Origin: an uncultured Cellvibrio sp.
GTDB taxonomy: Bacteria > Pseudomonadota > Gammaproteobacteria > Pseudomonadales > Cellvibrionaceae
NCBI GenBank assembly: GCA_946482345.1
Contig: CAMLRJ010000005.1
Location: 1 to 25,980, forward strand
Length of the DNA stretch: 25,980 nucleotides
Direction: 5' to 3'
The position numbers were made by a program, and so were the translations under genes. Position 1 is the first letter of the stretch; each line of letters starts with the position of its first letter. The notes beneath the pieces are model-generated. The model had not been told where the DNA came from. It worked only from the letters and a program-made list of their open reading frames with translations, and did no database searches. This document shows, in pieces, positions 16,047-25,849 of this stretch.

Positions 16047-16070
16047 TTAATTTTTTTATGTGAGAGATAA

Positions 16071-17375
16071 ATGCCTTCTTTGATTAACCGCCTCAACACC
16101 ACCCAAGCTGATTTTGATTCGCAATTAAACAAATTGCTCGTGTGGGAATCGGTTAGCGACAAACGCGTTGCGGATGTTGTTGACGATATTTTGCAACAAG
16201 TAAAAACACGCGGTGATGCGGCGGTGTTGGAATACACCAATAAATTTGATCGCCGTGATGTGAAATCGATTAATGAATTAATTGTGAGTCAATCAGAGCT
16301 TAAACAAGCGCTGACAAAAATTTCCAGCGAACAAAAAAATGCGTTGGAGATTGCGGCGCAACGTATTCGCGATTATCACCAGCATCAATTGCAAACGTCC
16401 TGGCAATATACAGAAGCCGATGGCACTGTCTTGGGTCAGCAAATTTCCGCAATGGAACGAGTGGGGCTTTATGTTCCTGGTGGCAAAGCGTCCTATCCAT
16501 CTTCTGTATTAATGAATGCGATTCCTGCAAAAGTGGCCGGTGTGGATCATTTGACTATGGTGGTGCCTGCACCCGATGGTGACATTAGCCCTATAGTATT
16601 GGCAGCGGCGGCGATTGCCGGTGTTGATCAGGTGATTACGATTGGTGGCGCACAAGCTGTGGCGGCGCTGGCCTATGGCACAGAAACAATTCACAAAGTC
16701 GATAAAATTGTTGGCCCAGGCAATATTTATGTTGCAACTGCCAAGCGTGCGGTATTTGGTCAGGTTGCGATTGATATGATCGCGGGGCCATCTGAAATTT
16801 TGGTGATTTGCGATGGCAAAACAGATCCTGATTGGATCGCGATGGATTTATTCAGCCAGGCTGAACACGATGAACAGGCGCAATCGATTTTGCTGTGTCC
16901 TGATGCGAATTATCTTGATCAAGTCGAAGCATCGATTAAAAATTTACTGCCAACACTTTCGCGTGAATCTATTGCGTCGGTGTCATTAAAAAATCGCGGT
17001 GCATTAATTAAAGTGAAAGATATGCAAGAGGCGATTGCCGTCAGTAATCGTATTGCGCCCGAGCATTTGGAATTGTCAGTTGCAGAGCCGGAAAAATATT
17101 TATCACAAATTCGTCATGCCGGTGCGATTTTTATGGGGCGCCATACACCCGAAGCTTTGGGAGATTATTGTGCGGGTCCCAATCACGTATTGCCGACATC
17201 CGGCACCGCACGTTTTTCATCGCCTTTGGGCGTTTATGATTTTCAAAAACGCAGCTCGATAATTTTTTGCTCAGAAAAAGGTGCATCCACTTTATCGAAA
17301 ACGGCTTCAGTGTTAGCGCGTGGCGAGCAGTTGGAAGCGCATGCGCGTTCGGCGGAATATCGAATTATTGATTAG
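16071..17375 (+). CDS. hisD: Histidinol dehydrogenase
   Basis: A 434-residue enzyme that oxidises histidinol to histidine in two NAD-dependent steps using zinc. [58 protein letters not shown] (catalytic and metal-site Gln/His), and [20 protein letters not shown] near the end are all family signatures. Length matches E. coli HisD (434). In Pseudomonas hisC follows; here the next gene is convergent algW, ten bases away, and no hisC is seen. Confidence 0.97.
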   Translation: MPSLINRLNTTQADFDSQLNKLLVWESVSDKRVADVVDDILQQVKTRGDAAVLEYTNKFDRRDVKSINELIVSQSELKQALTKISSEQKNALEIAAQRIRDYHQHQLQTSWQYTEADGTVLGQQISAMERVGLYVPGGKASYPSSVLMNAIPAKVAGVDHLTMVVPAPDGDISPIVLAAAAIAGVDQVITIGGAQAVAALAYGTETIHKVDKIVGPGNIYVATAKRAVFGQVAIDMIAGPSEILVICDGKTDPDWIAMDLFSQAEHDEQAQSILLCPDANYLDQVEASIKNLLPTLSRESIASVSLKNRGALIKVKDMQEAIAVSNRIAPEHLELSVAEPEKYLSQIRHAGAIFMGRHTPEALGDYCAGPNHVLPTSGTARFSSPLGVYDFQKRSSIIFCSEKGASTLSKTASVLARGEQLEAHARSAEYRIID

Positions 17376-17385
17376 TGGATTTTAA

Positions 17386-18465
17386 TCAGGTTTCTGTTCG
17401 TGAATTGGGCGGAAAACCGGTTGTGGCAGTAATGTCCAATGATTTTCCATCGCGAAGCAGTTTCAGTTTGACCGAGTCACCGGGTTGCAGATTGATTATC
17501 TGGTTAAACACAATTCGGGGGTTGGTGGTTGGTTGGCCGTTAATGTGAGTCAGTATGTCGCCCACCTGAATACCGGACTTCTCTGCAGGGCCTCCCTTGT
17601 CAACCGCCATCACATACATGCCCACAGCACCAAAAGCGGCTGATTGCTGGGCAGTAATAAAGTCCACTTGCAGTCCCAGCCAGCCTCGACGAACTTCTCC
17701 ATATTGAACGATTTGTTGCAAGGATTTTATTGCAGTATCAACAGGTACGGCGAAGCTGATGCCGACAGTATTGTCTGCTTCATCCAATACAGCGGTATTG
17801 ATCCCAATCAGTTTTCCGTAAGCATCCACCAATGCGCCACCCGAGTTGCCGGGATTAATTGCAGCATCTGTTTGGATAAAGTTTTCTGCGCTGTTGATGC
17901 CGAGATTCCAGCGACCGGTCGCACTGATGATTCCCTGACTGACACTTTGGCCTACACCCAATGGATTACCAATCGCCAGCACCACATCACCCACTCGCGC
18001 TTTATCGGAATGGCCTATATCGATGGCAGTTAGATTATCCATAGTGATTTTTAACACAGCCAAATCGTTATTTTTATCAACACCCAACAGCTCGGCCGAT
18101 GTATAACGGCCATCATTAAGTAGCACCAAAATTCTATCGGCACTATTGATGACATGATTATTAGTGAGGATTAATCCGCTGGAATCGACTATGACACCCG
18201 AACCAAGCGTTTTTTGTGAGTTATCTGATGAATTGTTGAAGCGACGATAATAAGGAGAGCGATTGGTTGCCAATTGTTTTTCGGTGTAGATATTCACAAC
18301 GGCTGGTGCGGCACGGCTGACAGCCGCTGAGTAGGATACAACACCGAGAACATCGGAAGATTCGGTTTGTGAAACTCTCAGGCCTGGAAATATCAACATG
18401 GCCAAGAGCGCAATAATGATTCCGATTGCGATTGGCCATGCAAGAAACTGTAACAGACGATTCAT
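17386..18465 (-). CDS. algW: Membrane-anchored periplasmic serine protease AlgW/DegS
   Basis: A 359-residue HtrA-family protease. One N-terminal membrane segment (about residues 8-28) anchors it in the inner membrane. The trypsin-like domain has His104 (TNNHVI), Asp134 (NNDLAVLKI) and Ser208 (NPGNSGGALVD). One PDZ domain follows (about residues 255-350, GWLGLQV to IINLQPGD). A single PDZ domain with a membrane anchor fits DegS/AlgW rather than DegP/DegQ. These enzymes start cleavage of the anti-sigma factor RseA/MucA under envelope stress. The start overlaps the zapG stop (ATGA). The gene order hisD-algW is also found in Pseudomonas. Confidence 0.92.
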   Translation of the reverse strand: MNRLLQFLAWPIAIGIIIALLAMLIFPGLRVSQTESSDVLGVVSYSAAVSRAAPAVVNIYTEKQLATNRSPYYRRFNNSSDNSQKTLGSGVIVDSSGLILTNNHVINSADRILVLLNDGRYTSAELLGVDKNNDLAVLKITMDNLTAIDIGHSDKARVGDVVLAIGNPLGVGQSVSQGIISATGRWNLGINSAENFIQTDAAINPGNSGGALVDAYGKLIGINTAVLDEADNTVGISFAVPVDTAIKSLQQIVQYGEVRRGWLGLQVDFITAQQSAAFGAVGMYVMAVDKGGPAEKSGIQVGDILTHINGQPTTNPRIVFNQIINLQPGDSVKLKLLRDGKSLDITATTGFPPNSRTET

Positions 18466-18956
18466 CAGTAACGGCTGGCTTTGCCGTCAAAGTCATAATC
18501 GTCCGCTGATTCTGTTGGCAGAAAATGTTGGTGTGGCTTAGCGGGCTCTTCATCGCGCAAGCCATAATCATCACTCAATGTGCCTTTTGTCGGGGCCCAA
18601 TCGCGAGGGGGTTCCAGCGGTTGTTCACGCAAACTGGCCTTGGCATTACCGCCAGCGGCATCCAGAATTTGCTGACTGATAACCGGTGTTGCCAGTTTCA
18701 GGGCACCATTCGCCAAATGTTCATTTACTTCACGATAAGCCTCGGTCAGGTTATTGACCAATTGTGAAGTATGGGCAAAATGCTCAGCCACTTCGCGTTG
18801 ATAATTTTTGAGTTCGGATTCTGCATGATGCAATCGCTGTTCTATACCGCGCCCCAACAGATGAGAGCGGGCATAGTAAAGGCCAAATGCTCCTAATACG
18901 GCCCCAGCGATAAAGCTGAACAAGCCGGTAACAAAAAGGGCGCTAAATGAAAACAC
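18465..18956 (-). CDS. zapG: YhcB/ZapG family protein (DUF1043), cell-envelope and division factor
   Basis: A 163-residue protein with one N-terminal membrane segment (LFVTGLFSFIAGAVLGAFGLYY, about residues 7-28, quoted in parts: FSFIAGAVLGAFGLYYARS), then a coiled coil (RLHHAESELKNYQREVAEHF, LVNNLTEAYREVNEHLANGA), then a disordered acidic tail ending FDGKASRY. This is the layout of YhcB, linked in E. coli to division and control of envelope synthesis. The start is GTG with AGGAG seven bases upstream. It precedes algW in one transcription unit and is divergent from the hydrolase-zapE group, much as yhcB and zapE are divergent in E. coli. Confidence 0.9.
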   Translation of the reverse strand: MFSFSALFVTGLFSFIAGAVLGAFGLYYARSHLLGRGIEQRLHHAESELKNYQREVAEHFAHTSQLVNNLTEAYREVNEHLANGALKLATPVISQQILDAAGGNAKASLREQPLEPPRDWAPTKGTLSDDYGLRDEEPAKPHQHFLPTESADDYDFDGKASRY

Positions 18957-18986
18957 GGGACATCTCCTATCAAATTGCTGACAGCG

Positions 18987-18992
18987 ATTATA
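18987..18992 (-). promoter_or_regulatory. Possible -10 element for zapG-algW
   Basis: TATAAT on the minus strand lies 30 bases before the zapG GTG in the 70-base divergent gap. I see no good -35 box at the right distance, so this is suggestive only. Confidence 0.4.
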
Positions 18993-19026
18993 AAGCCTTA
19001 ATTACACTTTTACTCTAGCGGATTTT

Positions 19027-19683
19027 ATGAAAGATTTCGAAAAAGATTTTTTTATTTTTGGACCTGTTGGACAAATACAGGTTCATGGGCATTCGGGTTT
19101 GGATTCAGGTGTTTTATTTGATCAAAAAAAAGTCGCTGTGATTTGTCATCCGCATCCACAACAAGGCGGCACTATGGATAACAAAGTGGTGACTACGCTG
19201 ATGCGCACTTATCGCGATTTGGGTATTCATGTTGTGCGATTTAATTTTCGCGGTGTTGGCAAAAGTGAAGGTGAATTTGCGCAAGGCAAGGGTGAGTATG
19301 AAGACTTGATCGCAGTAGTTAACTGGGTTATCGAAGAATTTAATGAATTTGATTTGTTGCTGGCCGGTTTTTCATTTGGCTCTTCAATCGCTGCGCGAGC
19401 AAGTTACCACGTTTCCCGTTTACAACATTTAACACTGGTGGCACCCCCCATTGAACGTTACGAATACGATCGCAATGCGGCGTTTACTGTTCCCCTGTGT
19501 GTCATTCAGGGCGATCAGGATGAACGAGTTAATGCACAAGGTGTGTTTAATTGGCTTGATACACTTGAATCCCCGCATCATCTGATCCGTTATCCGCAAG
19601 CGACACATTTTTTTCACGGTTATCTCAGCCAGATCAAGTCTGATCTGGGTCAACACTTGCTGACGCAATTTGCGTCCGAATAA
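19027..19683 (+). CDS. Alpha/beta hydrolase (COG2945 type)
   Basis: A 218-residue cytosolic alpha/beta hydrolase. HPHPQQGGTMDNKVV, RFNFRGVGKSEG and the nucleophile elbow GFSFGSS (Ser116) place it in the small COG2945 group. GDQDERVN supplies the acid and THFFHG the histidine, so the triad is intact. The natural substrate of this group is not known; esterase activity is likely. It ends 13 bases before the zapE start on the same strand, so the two probably share a transcript. Confidence 0.9.
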   Translation: MKDFEKDFFIFGPVGQIQVHGHSGLDSGVLFDQKKVAVICHPHPQQGGTMDNKVVTTLMRTYRDLGIHVVRFNFRGVGKSEGEFAQGKGEYEDLIAVVNWVIEEFNEFDLLLAGFSFGSSIAARASYHVSRLQHLTLVAPPIERYEYDRNAAFTVPLCVIQGDQDERVNAQGVFNWLDTLESPHHLIRYPQATHFFHGYLSQIKSDLGQHLLTQFASE

Positions 19684-19696
19684 AACAAGGTCTCTT

Positions 19697-20815
19697 ATGC
19701 AACTTTCACCTTCACAGCGTTATCAGGAAGATTTGCAAAGGCCGGAATTTCGCGCAGATTCCTCGCAAGCCAATGCCGTCATGCAATTGCAAAATCTATA
19801 CGAAAAATTAGTAGAGGTCTGGCAACAGGAGCAACAATCTTCCCGCTTTCAGCGTTGGTTCAAACATCAGCTTTCGGGTTCATCCGAACCTGTAAAAGGG
19901 CTGTATTTTTGGGGTGGGGTTGGGCGTGGTAAAACTTATTTAATGGATAACTTTTATGAAAGCCTGCCTTTCCCTGAAAAAATGCGTATGCATTTTCATC
20001 GGTTTATGCGGCGTGTTCATGCAGAATTAAAACGACTGGCAGGAGAAAAAAATCCGTTAAAAAAAGTAGCGGATACTATTCGTGCAGAAGCCAGGGTGAT
20101 TTGTTTTGATGAATTTTTTGTATCCGATATCACCGACGCCATGATTCTCGGCACCCTGATGCAAGAGTTGTTTGCGCGAGGCGTCACACTGGTTGCTACG
20201 TCCAATATTGTGCCGGATAACTTGTATAAAGATGGTTTGCAAAGAGAAAGATTTTTACCCGCGATTGAATTGATAAAACGTCACACACAGATTGTTAACG
20301 TCGATGGCGGCACTGATTATCGCTTACGGAGTCTCGAACAGGCACAACTTTTCCATTTTCCCCTGAATGAAAAAACAGATGAAGCATTGCATCTTTGTTT
20401 TAAATCACTCTTGCCTTTGCACGCCCATATAAAAAAACAGCATGATTTGGAAATTGAAGGGCGAATCATCCAGGCTCGTTTTGAAGCTGAAGATATAGTC
20501 TGGTTTGATTTTGTGAATTTATGTGATGGTCCCCGATCACAAAATGATTACATTGAATTGGCCCGTGAATATCACACGGTCATCATCAGTAATGTCCCTG
20601 AACTAACAGCAAAGAAAGAAGATCAGGCGCGTCGATTCATTAATTTGGTAGATGAGTTTTATGATCGACAGGTAAAACTGGTTTTATCGTCAGAGAAAAA
20701 ACTGGATGAAATCTATTCGGGCCAGCGATTGGTATTTGAATTTCAACGCACTGTCAGTCGATTATTGGAAATGCAAAGTAAACTCTATTTGGAAAAACCA
20801 CACAGGCCTGAATAA
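19697..20815 (+). CDS. zapE: Cell division ATPase ZapE
   Basis: A 372-residue AFG1-type AAA+ ATPase. Walker A is GGVGRGKT (residues 73-80). The MHFHRFMRRVH motif, Walker B VICFDEFFVSDITDAM and the sensor region TLVATSNIVPDNLYKDGLQR follow, as does RLVFEFQRTVSRLLEM at the end. ZapE binds FtsZ and helps Z-ring constriction under stress or filamentation. The ATG at 19697 (AAGG six bases upstream) is preferred to a TTG at 19670 that would overlap the hydrolase gene. Length matches E. coli ZapE (375). Confidence 0.95.
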   Translation: MQLSPSQRYQEDLQRPEFRADSSQANAVMQLQNLYEKLVEVWQQEQQSSRFQRWFKHQLSGSSEPVKGLYFWGGVGRGKTYLMDNFYESLPFPEKMRMHFHRFMRRVHAELKRLAGEKNPLKKVADTIRAEARVICFDEFFVSDITDAMILGTLMQELFARGVTLVATSNIVPDNLYKDGLQRERFLPAIELIKRHTQIVNVDGGTDYRLRSLEQAQLFHFPLNEKTDEALHLCFKSLLPLHAHIKKQHDLEIEGRIIQARFEAEDIVWFDFVNLCDGPRSQNDYIELAREYHTVIISNVPELTAKKEDQARRFINLVDEFYDRQVKLVLSSEKKLDEIYSGQRLVFEFQRTVSRLLEMQSKLYLEKPHRPE

Positions 20816-21720
20816 TGAAAAAAGTAGAATTAATTAAAATAATCAATTGTCAGAATTTGTTGGGTGAGGGGGTGCAATGGAATTCGCAAGATCAATCTTT
20901 TTGGTGGACGGATATTCTGTCAAAAAAAATATATCGATATCAACTCGCCAATAATGATTTACAAGAATGGAGTTTGCCCGAACGATTGGGTTGTTTTGCT
21001 TTTGTTGACAATAAAACAGAAATTCTTGCTGCTTTTGAATCCGGTTTCGCCTGGTATCAAATAGCAAACGGTGAATGTGAGTGGATTTCAAAACCTGAAG
21101 CGCATTGGCAGGGGAATCGTTTGAATGATGGTCGCTGTGATCGTCAGGGGCGTTTTTGGTCAGGCAGCATCACCGAGCAAAAAAATCATCCCTCGCAATC
21201 AGCGGGATTATTTTGTCTGGATTCAACCCTGAAAACTTCGCAGCATTTAAATGGGTTGCGTATTTCCAATGCACTTTGCTGGAGTCGTGATTCCAGCAAA
21301 ATGTACCACGCCGATTCGCCTTCACAGAGTTTGCGTGTTTATGAATTTGACGCAAATACAGGACGTTTGGGTGACTCAAGGATTTTTGCGCAAACGGAAG
21401 CGGGCGTAGAACCTGATGGCGCTTGTGTCGATGCAGATGACTATGTTTGGAATGCTCAATGGGGCGGCTCACGTGTCGTACGTTATTCACCGGATGGTGC
21501 AACGGATTTTGTATTGCCCATGCCTGTTTCCCAAGCCACTTGTGTCGCTTTTGGCGGTGATGATTATTCTATTCTTGCCGTCACTTCCGCCCGAATCGGG
21601 TTGGATGATACTGCTCTTGAATTGCAGCCTGATGCGGGTAATCTTTTTATCTTCAAAACTACATTTACCGGTTTGCCCGAGTCCCGATTTGTATTGAATG
21701 GAGCAAATCCCAAGGCTTGA
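20815..21720 (+). CDS. SMP-30/gluconolactonase (LRE) family lactonase
   Basis: A 301-residue six-bladed beta-propeller hydrolase. The metal ligands of the family can be placed: Glu18 (LLGEGVQW), Asn104 (NRLNDGRCD), Asn152 (RISNALCW) and Asp201 (EPDGACVD). YHADSPSQSLRVYEFD and VWNAQWGGSRVVRY are typical blade motifs. Members hydrolyse sugar lactones such as gluconolactone, arabinonolactone or galactonolactone; the substrate here is uncertain. There is no signal peptide, so it is cytosolic. Its ATG overlaps the zapE stop (TAATG), an odd partnership between a division ATPase and a sugar-lactone enzyme. Confidence 0.9.
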   Translation: MKKVELIKIINCQNLLGEGVQWNSQDQSFWWTDILSKKIYRYQLANNDLQEWSLPERLGCFAFVDNKTEILAAFESGFAWYQIANGECEWISKPEAHWQGNRLNDGRCDRQGRFWSGSITEQKNHPSQSAGLFCLDSTLKTSQHLNGLRISNALCWSRDSSKMYHADSPSQSLRVYEFDANTGRLGDSRIFAQTEAGVEPDGACVDADDYVWNAQWGGSRVVRYSPDGATDFVLPMPVSQATCVAFGGDDYSILAVTSARIGLDDTALELQPDAGNLFIFKTTFTGLPESRFVLNGANPKA

Positions 21721-21758
21721 TCTATAGTTAAGGGAAGTCAATTCAGGAGGATGTTCCC

Positions 21759-22103
21759 GTGACCAAGCCAGTTATCCATAAAAATGCTGCCTATGAATTG
21801 TTGCGCTCTGAACGCGTGAAGGAATTTAATCAATTGAAAGCGAAAGGCGGAGTTAAACCGGAAGAATTACGAGCAGGAGATTTCAGAGGGTTGGATCTGC
21901 GCGAGATGGATGCCAGTGGTTTGGATTTGCGCGATGCCTATTTTCGGGGAGCCGATTTGCGAGGAATAGATTTCAGAAAAACGCAATTGGAAGGTGCCAG
22001 TTTTTGTCAGGCGCACATATCGGGATGTTTTTTTCCTAAAGAAATTACTGCAGATGAAATGCGCCTCTCTTTTGATTTGGGTATTCGTGTTCGTTATCAC
22101 TAA
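21759..22103 (+). CDS. Small pentapeptide-repeat protein
   Basis: A 114-residue protein with about nine consecutive A(D/N)LXX-type repeats between residues 45 and 88: GDFRG LDLRE MDASG LDLRD AYFRG ADLRG, and so on (each repeat is five residues). These fold into a right-handed quadrilateral beta-helix. The helical N-terminus (VIHKNAAYELLRSERVKEFN) and the C-terminus are outside the repeat. The start is GTG: a perfect AGGAGG lies eight bases upstream, and the ATG right after it runs into a stop after three codons. Function is unknown. It is too short to be assigned to the gyrase-protecting Qnr type. Confidence 0.88.
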   Translation: MTKPVIHKNAAYELLRSERVKEFNQLKAKGGVKPEELRAGDFRGLDLREMDASGLDLRDAYFRGADLRGIDFRKTQLEGASFCQAHISGCFFPKEITADEMRLSFDLGIRVRYH

Positions 22104-22149
22104 AATCAATAAAAATTAATAACAAAACTTAACCATATATCAATCCTGA

Positions 22150-22176
22150 CGACACTAAATTTACATTAATGTGTCG
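22150..22176. promoter_or_regulatory. Possible operator upstream of the GH26 gene
   Basis: CGACAC (22150-22155) and GTGTCG (22171-22176) form an inverted repeat around an AT-rich 15-base spacer, about 55 bases before the mannanase ATG. A regulator site for polysaccharide-responsive control is possible. Six-base arms are short, so this could be chance. Confidence 0.3.
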
Positions 22177-22210
22177 ATCCCTTGAATTCGATTACAAGCC
22201 GCTTGCCTGA

Positions 22211-23458
<1,248 letters not shown>

Positions 23459-23502
23459 AACCTTCACTTACCATTTTCACTATTAACCAAGGTATTTCTG
23501 CT

Positions 23503-25761
23503 ATGAGTAAACGGTCATTATCCAGGTCGGTTAAACAATCAATGTTCATCAGGCCACTTTTAATAACGGCGTTGCTGTCTGGTATGCAATTGGCAATTGC
23601 TGATGACGCAGCCAATGTCGCATCCAAGCCCTGGATGAATAAAAATTTGAGTGCATCAGAACGCACTGATCTGGTTTTGAAAGAAATGACCTTCGATGAA
23701 AAATTGAGTTTGATGATGGGTTATTTTGGTACCGATTCGCCCTGGAAAAATGCCAAGCGTCCAGTTGAATCGCATACACAATCCGCAGGTTTTGTTTATG
23801 GTGTTCCGCGTTTGGGAATTCCACATTTATGGCAAACAGATGCCGGTATTGGTGTGGCATCACAAGGTGGCCCCGACGTACGTGAACGCACTGCATTGCC
23901 ATCAGGAATGGCGACAGCGGCAACCTGGAATCCTGAAATGGGTTTCGCAGGCGGCGCCATGATCGGTTCCGAAGCGCGCATTTCCGGTTTTAATGTGCAT
24001 TTGGCGGGTGGTGTGAATTTGGTGCGCGAAGCGCGCAATGGTCGTAATTTCGAATACGGTGGCGAAGATCCATTATTAGCTGGCGTGATAGTGGGCGAAC
24101 AAATTCGTGGAATTCAATCCAACAATATTGTGTCCACATTAAAACATTTTGCGTACAACGATCAGGAAACCAATCGCTTTACATCCAATGTTGAGATAGA
24201 TGAAGCCGCAGGACGCATGTCAGATTTGTTAGCGTTGCAAATCGCGTATGAAATTGGTAATCCGGGTTCGGTGATGTGTTCTTACAATCGCGTGTATGGT
24301 GTCTATGGTTGTGAAAGCGATTATTTGTTGAATCAGGTGTTGAAAAAAGATTGGGGCTTTAAAGGTTGGGTGATGTCTGACTGGGGCGCTACTCACAGTA
24401 CCATTCCTGCTGCGAATAATGGATTGGATCAACAATCCGGTTTTCCATTTGATCAATCCGCTTATTTCAAAGAACCATTGAAAGAAGCGGTGATGAACGG
24501 TTGGGTATCACAAGCTCGTTTTGATGATATGGCTCGTCGTATTCTTTATCCATTATTTGAGCATGGCGTGATTGATAATCCTGTGCCTAAAGCCAGCAAT
24601 AATATTGATTTCAAAAAGAACGGATTAATTTCACAAGCGGATGCTGAAGAAGCGATAGTCTTGTTAAAAAATGAAAAATTATTACCGCTCGCAAAAGAGT
24701 TGAAAAAAATTGCAGTGATTGGTTCACATGCCAATGTGGGTGTTTTATCCGGTGGTGGCTCCTCACAGGTTTATCCAATTGGTGGTATGGCCGTTAAGGA
24801 TTTAGGCCCAAAAGCATTTCCGGGGCCTATGGTTTATTACCCCTCTTCACCCATGAAAGCAATTCAAACGCGTTATCCCAATGCGAAAGTGGTTTTTGAT
24901 GCGGGAGTCAATGCAGAATCAGCTGCAAAATTGGCTGCAGAAAGTGATCTGGTTTTAATGTTCGCCAATCAATGGACTGCGGAATCAATTGATGTTCCCA
25001 ATTTATCCCTGCCTGATAATCAGGACGCGATTATTGATGCTGTTGCCAATGCCAATAAGAAAACAGTTGTAGTTTTGGAAACCGGTGGTGCAGTGACCAT
25101 GCCCTGGTTGAATAAAGTCGGTGCGGTTGTCGCTGCATGGTATCCGGGAACTAATGGCGGCGAAGCGATTGCGCGTGTATTAACAGGTGAAGTGAATCCA
25201 TCGGGTCATTTGCCGATTACATTCCCTGCATCCGAATCGCAATTGCCACACGAAAAAGTTACCGGATATCCTGAAGTAAAAGATGCACGTTTTGATATTA
25301 CTTATCACGAAGGTGCGGCGGTAGGTTACAAATGGTTTGAGTTGAAAAATCACAAACCACTTTTTCCTTTTGGATTTGGTTTGTCTTACTCTGATTTTGC
25401 ATTGGGCGATTTAAAATCAGAAATAAAAAATGGCCAATTAACGGCAAGCTTCAGTGTGAAAAATACGGGCGCATTGGCAGGAAAAGAAGTTGCACAAATT
25501 TATGTTGCACCTGTACAAACCAAATGGGAAGCACCGAAACGTTTGGGTGCATTCAAAAAAGTAGATTTAAAACCGGGAGAATCAACACAGGTTTCGCTGA
25601 CAGTTGATCCACGCTTGCTTGGCATGTACGACAGCAAATCCAAAACCTGGACTATCGCAAAAGGTGAATACCAGGTGATGCTGGCAACATCCAGCGCGGA
25701 TATTATTTCGACTGTAAAAGTGAAATTGCCGAAAAAAGTATTGGATGTGAATGGAAAATAA
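23503..25761 (+). CDS. Secreted GH3 beta-glucosidase-type enzyme
   Basis: A 752-residue GH3 enzyme with a signal peptide (basic start, hydrophobic stretch, AIA at residues 31-33). The TIM-barrel domain has KHFAYND (Lys214, His215) and the nucleophile Asp293 in VMSDWGATH. The second alpha/beta domain starts near residue 370 (AEEAIVLLKNEKLLPL). A C-terminal fibronectin type III-like domain (ASFSVKNTGALAGKEVAQIY, LGAFKKVDLKPGES) completes the usual three-domain plan. It probably removes beta-linked glucose from oligosaccharides. Because it lies beside a mannanase, glucomannan fragments are a plausible substrate, but a beta-mannosidase or beta-xylosidase role is not excluded. AAGG precedes the ATG. 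Confidence 0.93.
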   Translation: MSKRSLSRSVKQSMFIRPLLITALLSGMQLAIADDAANVASKPWMNKNLSASERTDLVLKEMTFDEKLSLMMGYFGTDSPWKNAKRPVESHTQSAGFVYGVPRLGIPHLWQTDAGIGVASQGGPDVRERTALPSGMATAATWNPEMGFAGGAMIGSEARISGFNVHLAGGVNLVREARNGRNFEYGGEDPLLAGVIVGEQIRGIQSNNIVSTLKHFAYNDQETNRFTSNVEIDEAAGRMSDLLALQIAYEIGNPGSVMCSYNRVYGVYGCESDYLLNQVLKKDWGFKGWVMSDWGATHSTIPAANNGLDQQSGFPFDQSAYFKEPLKEAVMNGWVSQARFDDMARRILYPLFEHGVIDNPVPKASNNIDFKKNGLISQADAEEAIVLLKNEKLLPLAKELKKIAVIGSHANVGVLSGGGSSQVYPIGGMAVKDLGPKAFPGPMVYYPSSPMKAIQTRYPNAKVVFDAGVNAESAAKLAAESDLVLMFANQWTAESIDVPNLSLPDNQDAIIDAVANANKKTVVVLETGGAVTMPWLNKVGAVVAAWYPGTNGGEAIARVLTGEVNPSGHLPITFPASESQLPHEKVTGYPEVKDARFDITYHEGAAVGYKWFELKNHKPLFPFGFGLSYSDFALGDLKSEIKNGQLTASFSVKNTGALAGKEVAQIYVAPVQTKWEAPKRLGAFKKVDLKPGESTQVSLTVDPRLLGMYDSKSKTWTIAKGEYQVMLATSSADIISTVKVKLPKKVLDVNGK

Positions 25762-25771
25762 ATATTTATTT

Positions 25772-25810
25772 TTGTTCCCGAAATAAAATGTAGTTTTGTT
25801 TCGGGAACAA
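25772..25810. terminator. Hairpin after the GH3 gene
   Basis: TTGTTCCCGAAA (25772-25783) pairs perfectly with TTTCGGGAACAA (25799-25810) around a 15-base loop, 11 bases past the stop. There is no T-run after it on the plus strand, so it may be a Rho-assisted terminator or an mRNA-stabilising hairpin rather than a classical terminator. Confidence 0.5.
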
Positions 25811-25849
25811 ACTCCGTTGGTATTCCGTAATCACTCAAAGGAAATCATT

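Noticed and set aside
19670..19696. Upstream TTG start for zapE
   Set aside because: It would overlap the hydrolase gene and add residues absent from ZapE. The ATG at 19697 has AAGG at proper spacing.
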